This document shows positions 10,665 through 18,597 of a stretch of DNA of 25,125 nucleotides, one piece after another. The DNA is from Ophiothrix spiculata (Eukaryota; Echinodermata; Ophiuroidea; Amphilepidida; Ophiotrichidae), in assembly GCA_000969725.1 (NCBI GenBank), contig JXSR01S032872.1; one strand, written 5' to 3'. The notes beneath the pieces are model-generated. The model made no database searches and was not told the DNA's origin. It saw only the letters and a list, made by a program, of their open reading frames with translations. Position numbers and translations under genes: made by a program. Positions within the stretch are counted from its first letter, which is position 1, and every line of letters begins with the position of its first letter.

Positions 10665-11100
10665 TGTGACCCATCATATCAAAAGGTACCTTGAGGTTGG
10701 CATAGTAAATTATGAGATATAGGCCATTGAAGCTGACCATTGTCAAAAATCACGACAAGGTCAAATTTCTAATTTCATCAGAAACATATATTTTGGATGT
10801 TAGAACATGATAGAATACACTTCATATAAGACAAATGTTTTAAAAACCAAGATAACATAACTCAGAATTTTCATTTTGGGACCCTTTGGGCCGGTTCATA
10901 CTCCCCTATCGAATAGAATATTTTGCTTAGAATATTCTATGCTGACGACAAAATGACGTAGGTCATCGCATAAAGCTGTGTGTTTTATTCGATAACCTAC
11001 GTCATTTTGTCGTCAACATAGAATATTCTAAGCAAAATATTCTATACGATAGTGGAGTCTGCACCGGCCATTAAGGTACCTATCGATAAGACGGGTCACA
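10665..11100. mobile_element. Short copy of the TGTGACCC...AGGTACCTT family
   Basis: The left end TGTGACCCATCATATC (then AAAAGGTACCTT) and the right end (AAGGTACCTATCGATAAG, then ACGGGTCACA) are inverted over about 28 bases. Both ends and part of the interior match the element at 1509-3772. The interior is non-coding and interrupted by a separate palindromic insert at 10889-11069. Confidence 0.8.
10889..11069. repeat. Nested palindromic MITE with GGCCGGT ends
   Basis: The two arms are long near-perfect inverted copies sharing TAGAATATTTTGCTTAGAAT and GACGACAAAATGACGTAGGT, so the segment would form a hairpin with arms of about 80 bases. It sits inside the 10665-11100 element. The homologous point of the 1509-3772 copy (around 3733-3745, GGGATCCTTAATAAGG) is uninterrupted and serves as an empty-site reference. 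Confidence 0.85.
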
Positions 11101-11209
11101 AATTATCTTGCTTCATTGTGTACTAAAACAAATTATCTACATACAGCATGAACAAAATAAACATTATTCATTCCTCTTACACAGATTTTTGTGTGTTAAT
11201 TTATATTAA

Positions 11210-11605
11210 GGGGTGTAAGCACCTTACACAAAAATTCACTTTTTTCCATTTTTGGTCATTTTTTTACCTTATTTGGCATGAAAATCAAAAAATTGGCCAA
11301 AATCCAAAAAAGTAAAAAAGACGCAACATGCGAGTAGGTGTTTCAAATTAGAATTCCCATTCCTAGGTCATTTTTAACAAAAAATGTTATTTTTAGCTTG
11401 GTTGGAAACCCAAATGGCAAAAAAATGTGTTTTTCGTGATTTTCTCAAAATGTGATTTTTGGTAAAAAATCAACATCACCATCATGTTCCTTGTGAAAAT
11501 TCCTTTCTGAAAATGTATACTTTTATTACCTTTAAGCACTTTGTTAAAAAGTTATGGTACAAAATAACAAATTGTAACATTGAGTCCTTAAGGTGCTTAC
11601 ACCCC
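11210..11605. mobile_element. TTAA-flanked non-autonomous element
   Basis: A perfect 17-base TIR (GGGGTGTAAGCACCTTA) is present at both ends and is flanked by TTAA at 11206-11209 and 11606-11609. TTAA duplication is characteristic of the piggyBac and Kolobok superfamilies (family knowledge); the ends alone do not decide between them. The 396-base interior is A/T-rich with many AAAAA/TTTTT runs and no coding potential. Confidence 0.85.
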
Positions 11606-11614
11606 TTAAAGGTA

Positions 11615-11904
11615 TAATGTCCAGTATTCGCATGTAACATGAAATTTAGTTCATGTTAGGGTTGGTTTACACATGCCAACAAGTCGACAACGAGGGAAGG
11701 TAACACACTTGAAAATCAAATCAAGGTTGCTACCAGCTGTCACTTGTCGTTGAGGCATCGCTGAAGGTCGTTGCCAACAGCAAGAAAATTTCCATGACCT
11801 TCCATTGTAAATGACTTGCTGTCATGTGTCAACCCACCCTAACATGACATAAATCATAAACCTGCACTAAATTCCATGTTACTTATGCAAATACTGGGCA
11901 TTAT
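11615..11904. repeat. Palindrome with inner hairpin
   Basis: The outer arms are TAATGTCCAGTATTCGCATG at 11615 and the inverted CATGTTACTTATGCAAATAC with its tail ending near 11904. The inner arms are TGTTAGGGTTGGTTTACACA (11654) and the inverted TGTGTCAACCCACCCTAACA (about 11825-11844). The outer arm is also one unit of the degenerate repeat series that continues to the right, so the palindrome may have formed when a hairpin element inserted beside an inverted unit. Confidence 0.6.
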
Positions 11905-13455
11905 AACACTTGACAAAATCTTCAAGCTACACTTAAAACCCCATGATACTTATGTAAGTACTGGACATTATCTGTAAAATACCGGCGGCGAATCACTCTC
12001 AAAATGACTGGCTATGCACGCTCATCCATAAAAAGCCTCTCAAAGGGTCTCATTTTCAACATTCGGCAGCGTCGACCTCTTTTTTAAAAAAGGGTGTCAT
12101 ATCCCAAAACGATCAGACTTTAGGGTATATAAATGACACACGCCAGACACCACTTAGGGGTAAAAATCCAAAAATTTACAAGATAGTTGCTCATTTTATA
12201 TTTCATTATTATTATCTTCTTTTGTGTTTTTTATACAATCATATTTCAGTTTATATCGGTCCTGCTATTGTCCCAAAATCTTTCTCAAGTCGCACCATTT
12301 AGGGGGTAGAATCATTGCCATTTAATTTCTGGTGTTTACGCCTTTTAGGGGGGAATATGGCTTTTTGAATTTTTTGAATTTACCACATTAGGGTCATAGG
12401 GACTATGTGCTGAGTGATCCCCCGGTAAAATAACACTGACAAATCTTTCGAGTTAAGGTACACTAACTCCATATTAAACATTAAAGCTGTACTAGGTTAC
12501 TTATACACACAAGTACTGGAACTTGACACTGACAAAATAATGTTTTAAAATTCACAGTTTAATTGGCTTGGCAAGTGTCATCTGCGCAAAGTCATTTTGC
12601 CATATCCGTGCACTTATAGCCCGGGTTTTGATAGGGGTATGCGGGCCCAATATCTGAAACCAAGCTTATTCTTAAGCGGGTGCAAGGCGCTTTTCACCCT
12701 ATGGTTCCCAACTTTTTGCGCCCGGTGGAACAGAGAAAATGAGACCAAGGCAACAACATTTTTTGCAAGTACAGCATCCGGTTGAAGAAAATAATTAAAA
12801 ACATAGCAAGTTCTTCTTTTCTTGATAAATACTTGGTTTCCGAATCAAAATTGGGATTATAATGCTTTAAAATACTGGTTCTCTGGAACATTCAAAGTCC
12901 AGTAGCTGCTTTCTTCAGATTTCTGGCGCCTGGTCCATGTCTGCTAAAGGAAAAAGGGGATCTAGAGAACTGAAGTGACTCAAAAATTACCCTTGAAAAC
13001 CAATTTTTGTCTTAATTTGAATTATTGAAACAATTTTTAAATTTTGCATGAAATGGGGTCTTTAGAACTAAATTAAAAAAAATAGGTCAGGGAACTGAAA
13101 CATGAAGGGCATAGGATTGTGCTATGGAGCTTCAGACAGGGTAGGGCTGTGCAAACCTGTATCATCTTTCTATATAGTATCATCCCTGGGCTTATAGCAC
13201 TGACGACATCTTGAAATTTATATAGCTCTGATAACATCTTGAAATTGGATGAACGTTATGTTATTCATATATGCAAATAAGTACAATATATCACTATTAA
13301 AATAACAATTACAAAATCATATAGCTTCACTGGACACCTGTGACTGGTCACCATGTTAAAGACATACAACACTGAAAATTACCTTTCATATAACATAAAT
13401 CTTACAGCTACAATAAACTCCATGTTAACTACAAACAAGTATGGATATTAACTGT
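11860..13455. repeat. Degenerate dispersed repeat units
   Basis: A loose unit of 60-70 bases recurs near 11860-11915, 11925-11981 (cut by the element at 11982-12425 and resuming at 12426), 12460-12540 and 13390-13455. Common words are AACTCCATGTTAC, ACTTATGCAAATACTGG and ACACTTGACAAAAT. It looks like an old satellite fragment broken up by insertions. Confidence 0.5.
11982..12425. mobile_element. TIR element with 7-base target duplication
   Basis: The ends are CCGGCGGCGAATCACTC on the left and, inverted, CCGGGGGATCACTC on the right. They match over about 14 positions with a small gap. TAAAATA flanks both sides (11975-11981 and 12426-12432). A 7-base duplication is unusual; P-type and hAT-type elements make 7-8 bases (family knowledge), but nothing in the 444-base interior identifies the family. 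Removing the element restores a unit resembling the neighbouring repeat. Confidence 0.65.
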
Positions 13456-13513
13456 TATATACCTCATATATAGATTCCTGTCCTCTGATTGGTTAAAAGT
13501 GAGGGCATGGATT
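12433..13513. other. No gene recognised; remnants of repeats
   Basis: A GC-richer patch at 12590-12780 contains overlapping short frames on both strands, none resembling a known protein. A 30-base tandem pair with the core GACATCTTGAAATT lies at about 13191-13250. Otherwise there is AT-rich sequence and old repeat units. Confidence 0.45.
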
Positions 13514-13854
13514 TAAGGCTTGGCGTCCAAAGACATTTGCTCAGCCGAGTGATATTCACTCTTGATATTCGCTCTGACTTATTTGCTAAAACAGACAGCG
13601 ATTGTCGCTCTCGTTGAGCAAATATTGTTTCAATCGATGAAAGCGAATGGCACTCGCGCATGTTGTAGTGGTATGATTATTGAATAAACAAACCCGAGTA
13701 TTCTTGGAGCAATCTTCGCTCCAATTCAATCTGAAGTGTAGTGATTGTCATGAAATTTGTTAAGCGAATGTCGCGTCCCGTTGGAGCGACGTTTTCTTGG
13801 TAGGGTTAGTGAATGTCACTCGGGCGAGCGAATGTCTTTGGACGCTAAACCTTA
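13514..13854. mobile_element. Fold-back element rich in CG and GCGA/TCGC words
   Basis: The ends TAAGGCTTGGCGTCCAAAGA and, inverted, TAAGGTTTAGCGTCCAAAGA match for about 45 bases, continuing into GCTCRSCCGAGTGAYATTCA. A weaker inverted pair just outside (GAGGGCATGG at 13501 and ATGCCCGCTC at 13877) suggests that the true element may extend beyond these limits. The interior has many GCGA/TCGC/CGCTC words, unlike the AT-rich neighbours. Non-coding. Confidence 0.65.
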
Positions 13855-14078
13855 CTGGGCCCTATAAATTTACTATGCCCGCTCAATGTATTTTGTAACT
13901 CGAGCTTTGCGCGCGCGACTGTAAGCATTCCTGGTCAGGCACGCGCTGCAGTGCGTGAGCTAGTTATCTTGGGCGCACTGAATACGACGTGGTCAGCACT
14001 GAAAGGAGAAACAAATATTGTAAAATGGCTCTTTTAACCAACCAATGGACAAAAGTAATTTAAACCATGCCCCTCAAA

Positions 14079-14188
14079 GCAGTCAATATTTGTTTATTAT
14101 ACTGATTGGCTTGATTTCATCCAGTCAATAGGAAGTTACTATTGCCCTCTCAAAACAAAATCTGTGTATAAAACAAATATTGACTGCT
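14079..14188. repeat. Inverted repeat with perfect 18-base arms
   Basis: AGCAGTCAATATTTGTTT at 14079-14096 is matched exactly, inverted, by AAACAAATATTGACTGCT at about 14171-14188. Confidence 0.85.
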
Positions 14189-14442
14189 GTTTCATTCTGG
14201 CAATAGTAAAAAACTATTTCCCCTTCAGTGATCTTGAGACTATAATTCTATTTCACTTGACCTTTGGTCTTGGGAAATAGTACAAAGTCTCAATATCACT
14301 TTGAGGCAATAGTTATTATTAAAAAGCGATTGGCTTGATTTGAGCTGGTTAATAGTACCGGTAAGTTAGTATTGATCCCTCTCAACACAAAATCAGTATA
14401 TAAAACAACAATATATTGACTGTCTTTCATTCTAGTAAAATC
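14103..14442. repeat. Diverged direct repeat pair around a small hairpin
   Basis: Copy one (14103-14211) and copy two (about 14328-14442) share GATTGGCTTGATTT, CCCTCTCAA, ACAAAATC and TTTCATTCT in the same order. Between them, 14213-14240 and 14287-14313 are inverted (TTCAGTGATCTTGAGACT against AGTCTCAATATCACTTTGAG). This fits an old composite of fold-back elements. Confidence 0.6.
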
Positions 14443-14454
14443 TATTTGAAAAAT

Positions 14455-15275
14455 TTGATGGCCTTGATAAACTTCAACAAGTAAGGTGACATTTTAAAGC
14501 TTAAAAAATGCTACAACAAAATCAAAATTGACATCATATGCAAAGTCCTCCCTATTGGGGTGAGCCATCACAATTATACAAGTCAACAAATTAATTTTCA
14601 AATTTTTTGTATGTGACAAAAACGCATCATCATAGTCAGCTTTATGCAATAACGCTTTGAGTACATGATCAAGGTTATATAGCCACATTGTATGTAATAA
14701 CTTACGCTTTCAACCAAATATGATTCAATGAACCATACCTACCAAGTAATAAAATGCAGTAGTATTCTGTTTGTTCACGCAATACGGAGAGATATCTATG
14801 GTTTGGTGATGTATCATACGAGGCAGAAGGCAGAATGTGGTACACCAACCAACCATAGATATCTTCCTTATCGTGTAAAAACAAACAGGGGATAACTAAT
14901 AGTACTGCATACAGGCTCCTTCATGCAGTATGCATGTTATGCAAGTACTTGTATCATGGATTAATCAATTGATTGATTTCATTATTTGATTGGCAATCAA
15001 ATTTATCACATGATATAGGCACAAATGTGATGATTCACCCTGAAAAGGAGGATTTTGCAACAGAACACTTTTCAAGAAACAGGTGAAAATAGGCAGCAAA
15101 AAATTAAAATTTACAGCAGATTTTTTATTGTAAAATGTGATCGATTGCCTTGATCAATTTCAACAAGTAAGGTGTCATTATAAGCTTACAGAAAATACTG
15201 CAACAGGTGAAATAATACAACCAAAATTGATATAATTTGCAAAGTCCCCTCTTTTGGGATGAACAATCACAAATA
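14455..15275. repeat. Diverged direct repeat pair (14455-14580 and 15139-15275)
   Basis: Both copies read GCCTTGAT-AA-TTCAACAAG, then TAAGGTG-CATT, AAGCTTA, ATGCAAAGTCC-like words and end near ATCACAA. The first part (AAGGTGTCATT, inverted AATGACACCTT) also resembles words near 1897 and 3709, suggesting a wider family. The intervening 14581-15138 holds the hairpin at 14763-14897 and nothing else I recognise. Confidence 0.55.
14763..14897. repeat. Hairpin element related to 1311-1445
   Basis: Inverted arms of about 50 bases share CTGTTTGT, GAGATATCTATGGTT and TTGGTG. The right end reads ACAGGGGATAACTAATAGTA, the same word that ends the hairpin at 1311-1445. The arm sequences otherwise differ, so the two are distant members of one family or independent inserts next to a shared terminal motif. 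Confidence 0.6.
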
Positions 15276-15482
15276 TTATTTCTATAACAAAAATATGTAT
15301 ATTGTATTTGCTAATTTACCAGAATTGTCTATTTTTAATTTTTTTTAAGTTAACCAAATACAAATTTGTCAAAGGTGTAATATAAACCGTATTGCACAAT
15401 TTTAGGACAAGTATATGTGTAGAAAATGGAAAACTTGCACTCTTACATTACTATAATATTGTACATTCAGTAACAAACCTGC

Positions 15483-15567
15483 TAGGTCGGTCATGTGACA
15501 GCAAAATGTCATAGATGACCGGCAGATCGTAGACCTCGTATGCTACATCACTGCAAAATGAAGACTC
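15483..15567 (-). other. Possible small - strand exon
   Basis: On the - strand an ACTTTTCAG acceptor-like site (plus coordinates about 15568-15576) precedes a short open stretch encoding a peptide that includes YDLPVIYDILLSHDRPS, followed by a weak GTTTGT donor. It is too short to assign. The rest of 15276-15890 shows no gene. Confidence 0.2.
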
Positions 15568-16009
15568 TGAAAAGTATCTATATATTACTATTTCAACATG
15601 ACAGAGTCCAAGAATATATGTACAATCGAACATTTTATACAAGTTTTAATTTTAAGGGCTCAGCCACACATCAACTTATAGAGAACAACTAAAACATAAA
15701 GTACACTGTTTCAGTCATATATAAATATGCATGTATTTCAATTCCCAAAACAATGTACCTTATTTATATGTTTGGCACATCCCCATTGGTCCAACAATGC
15801 ACTTGGAATATAAGTCTAATGGAGAGTCATCGTGAAAAGAGAGTAACAATCACTGTTTGCTCTCTAATTGACAGATCCTGATTGTTAAGTTTCCTTGACA
15901 TCTGTGGTGTTATATTTTTTTTTTATAAAGCTCATCATCATATTTTTAGTGTTAGAAAAAATCATTGCATATGTCAGGAAATTATTGTACATGTATCATT
16001 TTCATTACA

Positions 16010-16128
16010 GAGCCATTCCAATATCAGATGTCACAAACGTTACCAAAATGTTACCCGATCTGCCCTTTAATTTGAATGACCTTGAGTTATCTTCAAGGGC
16101 TGCTGCATACCTGGAAGATATCTAAAGC
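16010..16128 (+). pseudogene. Coding-like module A, + strand copy
   Basis: Behind TTTCATTACAG (16000-16010), a usable splice acceptor, a frame runs to the TAA near 16123. It encodes IPISDVTNVTKM near its start and LELSSRAAAYLEDI at its end. The first 40 or so bases reappear inverted at 16155-16196, where the other strand encodes IPISNVTNVTKM. Two opposed copies keeping the same peptide suggest duplicated, inverted exon pieces rather than chance. Product unknown. Confidence 0.35.
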
Positions 16129-16490
16129 TCATTTGAATTGAAGGTCAAGAACGTGTGACATTTTGGTAACGTTTGTGACATTTGAGATTGGAATGATCCC
16201 AAAACGAAATAACATCACAGTGCAATTAAACTTAGGGGAGACATGTAAACTTATCGGCAATGGCTTGACATTATCTGAACTAGACGGCAAAGTAAAATGT
16301 TGGGCATCTGGATGGAACACATTCAATTTAATGCTTTAAATTCATAGATATGGTACCCAAGCACATAACCAAATGCATGGATAAGAGAAATTATTTGATA
16401 TGTTAGAATTAGGGGAGAAATAGACTGTTCCCACTAGTTCAGATACTACATTGCCGATTAGTTTACGTGTCTTCCCTTACTCCATTTTCT
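16012..16490. repeat. Two interleaved inverted repeats
   Basis: Arm pair one: 16016-16052 and 16155-16192, sharing GTCACAAACGTTACCAAAAT. Arm pair two: 16228-16290 and 16433-16490, sharing ATTGCCGATWAGTTTACRTG and CTAGTTCAGATA. The pairs are adjacent but do not overlap. Confidence 0.75.
16129..16326 (-). pseudogene. Coding-like modules B and A, - strand copy
   Basis: A 65-codon frame on the - strand contains module B (roughly residues 14-34, including LPISLHVSPKFN) followed by module A (IPISNVTNVTKM, about residues 45-56). Module B recurs on the + strand at 16433-16490 with a similar reading (LPISLRV). The arrangement A(+), [B A](-), B(+) is what one would get by inverting the middle unit of a tandem array. 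The ATG at 16326 may not be the real start. No family recognised. Confidence 0.35.
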
Positions 16491-16765
16491 AATTTTAGCT
16501 AAATACCAAGACAAAAAAAATCTGATTCCCCATGACTTTTATAATAGTCTGCAATATCTGAGAGTCCCAGTTATAAAACCTACTGGTCTAATTGGGATAA
16601 TTTGTTTGTTAACAATGGGGTTTAGAAACTGGGAAAAAGGAAAGTATACCCTACCTGTCCCAGAGGAGTACAACAAAAGGGGGCCAAAAAATGCACATAC
16701 GGTAGACAGAACTGAGGATGGAATGGACCCTGTGAAGTAAAGAACAAAATATCTGACCTATTATA

Positions 16766-17712
16766 AAGACTGTCCACAAATGATTTATACCCGGTTTCAA
16801 AAAATCAGAAAAAATATTAAATCATAATTTTTCATAAAATCAATTACTTTTCTATAATAGTGGATAAGTCTTCTACATTTTCCATAAGTTTCATCAAAAT
16901 ATCAAGCTTCACTGCTTTGTGCGATGAGGTAATTGAAAATTGATACAAACATGGTTTTGTACAAATAATTATGCAGATGTAGTACTTGTAATATGCACAC
17001 TTACATATTTGTAAAGTTAATAAATACAACTTGACCAACTCCAGATCTTCTTTCCTTGCTTTCGCAATTTTGCAAACTTCTTAATCTCTTCCTACTCAAA
17101 TTAGAAAGTCTTAATCAGATATGGAGCAGGACACTGACGGGCAAGTTGAGGAATAACAATTCTGTTGATTATGTCAACATACCACCGCACGTTGATGACA
17201 AAAACTGGTCCTAATATTGACTTATTACACATAATACCCATAAAAACTACAATATTTCGGTTGTCATTAGAAATGGCAAATGTAAAGTTTCCAGGTGGGT
17301 TTCCTTTAGGTGCGTACCATCCAACATGATTTGTACCTTTCATTATGTAAAGCTGTTTAAGCGTAACTGGACCAAAATCGTTATTTCTTTCTCTAGAACA
17401 AATTTCATATCCGTCACAGTCAGTCAATAATTCTTAAATTGTATTTTACGTTTTAGGTTTGGAAAAGTAAAAGATGGTTTCAGTATAGTCAGTTTTAATT
17501 AAAAGTTCAATAATTTCTCTGATTACAAATTGAAAATATACCCTGTTTGGAAAAATCTCTATAATTTTTCACAGGAACATGTGATTTGAAAAATGCAAAA
17601 TTCTCCAGAAACTTAAAGACTTGATTAATTTGCAAATTAACAAGATTTGACTAAAACGTACCCATTGGTCCACAAATAGATAGCCGGGTATAAATCATTC
17701 ATGGACAGTCTG
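16766..17712 (-). mobile_element. Mariner-type element inserted in the pol relic
   Basis: The left end AAGACTGTCCACAAATGATT and the right end, inverted, CAGACTGTCCATGAATGATT continue into TATACCCGG, giving TIRs of about 29 bases. TA flanks both sides (16764-16765, 17713-17714). A transposase fragment lies on the - strand inside. The 16800-17100 and 17430-17660 parts are AT-rich and carry no recognisable motif. Confidence 0.8.
17101..17427 (-). pseudogene. Tc1/mariner-type transposase, fragment of the DDE domain
   Basis: The 108-residue frame contains, from about residue 55, NIVVFMGIMCNKSILGPVFV followed about ten residues later by WYVDIINRIVIPQLARQ. This matches the order seen in mariner transposases, where a VMVWGA-like strand and a GP-FF motif are followed by a YL..L...VIPQL helix just before the second catalytic Asp (QQDGAP). 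Here the frame ends a few residues after VIPQLARQ, so the second Asp and everything after it are lost. No helix-turn-helix is seen upstream. The ATG at 17427 is simply the first Met of the open frame. Inactive. Confidence 0.6.
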
Positions 17713-17978
17713 TAGAGACAACAACTACCCTACATAAAACACCCCAAAGAGTAATAGTACATTGTGATAAACTCAGATCCTACCCACAAGAAACAGGTAC
17801 CCCTCTATCTACCCCAGTTAAAGAAGGAACTGAGTAAGAAAATGATAGTAGTATTAATGAACAAGAAATCCATCCTCCATATGTCAGGCATGATTATGGC
17901 TTTTGTTAAAAATGTAGGAAAATAAATAATCAAAGGCGAAGCGGAGTGAGCGAAGCAAACCGAGCTCTCGCACCCTAC

Positions 17979-18076
17979 GGCCGGGGGTCCAGGGGCCGGG
18001 GGTCCAGGGGCCCGCCTTAGGGTCCCTGGCGGGGTCCAGGGGCAGCGCCCCGCGGGGGTCCATGGGGCAGCGCCCC
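17979..18076. repeat. GC-rich tandem units and hairpins in the element core
   Basis: GGCCGGGGGTCCAGG occurs twice in tandem (17979-17993, 17994-18008). GGGGCAGCGCCCC (stem GGGGC/GCCCC, loop AGC) occurs at 18039-18051 and again at 18064-18076, each preceded by a GGGGTCCA-like word. The recurring GGTCC-GGGG-GCCCC pattern could form several stable stems on either strand. Confidence 0.85.
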
Positions 18077-18113
18077 CGGAAGCTCCTGGCTTTTAGCATT
18101 GTAAGGGGGTATA

Positions 18114-18183
18114 GGAAGCCATTCTGGAGTACCAATTTGATAGAAAAAGGAAGCCATTGTGAAGTACTAATTTGATAGAAAAA
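18114..18183. repeat. 35-base tandem pair
   Basis: GGAAGCCATTCTGGAGTACC at 18114 and GGAAGCCATTGTGAAGTACT at 18149, both ending AATTTGATAGAAAAA, are adjacent copies with a few differences, inside the 17884-18454 element. Confidence 0.9.
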
Positions 18184-18597
18184 CACACAAATTTGCACTT
18201 AAACTACACAAAACACAATGGGTAATTCATGAACACTGTGTATGTATGTGCCTATAGTAGGCTTGCTACGCAATGATTTCGCCGAGCAATTTCACTCGAA
18301 ATCAATTTATGGTTTCTGTGAGTGGAAATATGACTTGACCCCCCAGAACCTACCCCCCAAATATTATTTCAAATTCACACTGAACTCGGAGACCACAAAT
18401 TTTGAAGTAAAAAAATAGGAATTCCTATAAAAATAGGAAGATAATCATGCCTGATATGTTAGCAGGTCTGGAAGAACAAGCAAAAAGGTCCACTGGTATG
18501 GGATCCCATAAACAGATTCCTGTAGCATAACTTAAAGAGATTACAATAAACTGTATAACTAAAACTAATACTCTAGTCTTCTATTGTAACTCCACAG

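Larger units (their letters stand above)
17884..18454. mobile_element. 571-base TIR element with GC-rich structured core, TATG target duplication
   Basis: A perfect 14-base TIR, TCAGGCATGATTAT, occurs at 17884-17897 and inverted at 18441-18454. TATG flanks both sides (17880-17883 and 18455-18458). The host pol frame is open on the left up to the TATG and continues open on the right after the second TATG, in the same phase, so the element was inserted with a 4-base duplication. The core (about 17930-18090) is strikingly GC-rich, with a GCGAAGCGGAGTGAGCGAAG word, tandem GGGGGTCCAGG units and GGGGCAGCGCCCC hairpins. The rest is AT-rich. The - strand frame through the core is low-complexity and not a gene. 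Confidence 0.8.
16548..18511 (+). pseudogene. pol: Ty3/Gypsy-like pol 3' end, internally deleted and twice interrupted
   Basis: Three blocks on the + strand read as the end of a Gypsy-type Pol polyprotein. Block 1 (16548-16765) begins with YWSNWDNLFVNNGV (16581-16622), typical of the segment before the integrase zinc-binding region, then after stops at 16623 and 16713 reaches GWNGPCEVKNKISDLL, typical of the integrase C-terminal fold. The integrase core between them is missing. Block 2 (17714-17883) carries RVIVHCDKLRSY (17748-17783), matching the usual R-x-VVH-x-DRLK-x-Y end motif, with a TAA at 17835. Block 3 (18459-18511) is a short basic tail ending at TAA 18509-18511. Insertions at 16766-17712 and 17884-18454 separate the blocks. 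No protease, reverse transcriptase or LTR is visible. The relic is dead. Confidence 0.75.

Noticed and set aside
17930-18090. Bacterial contamination or a chimeric join
   Set aside because: The GC core lies within matched TIRs and a target duplication inside a continuous eukaryotic retroelement frame.
17884-18198. - strand frame of 104 codons through the GC core
   Set aside because: Pro/Gly/Arg low-complexity translation of tandem GC units, starting in AT-rich transposon sequence and with no known pattern.
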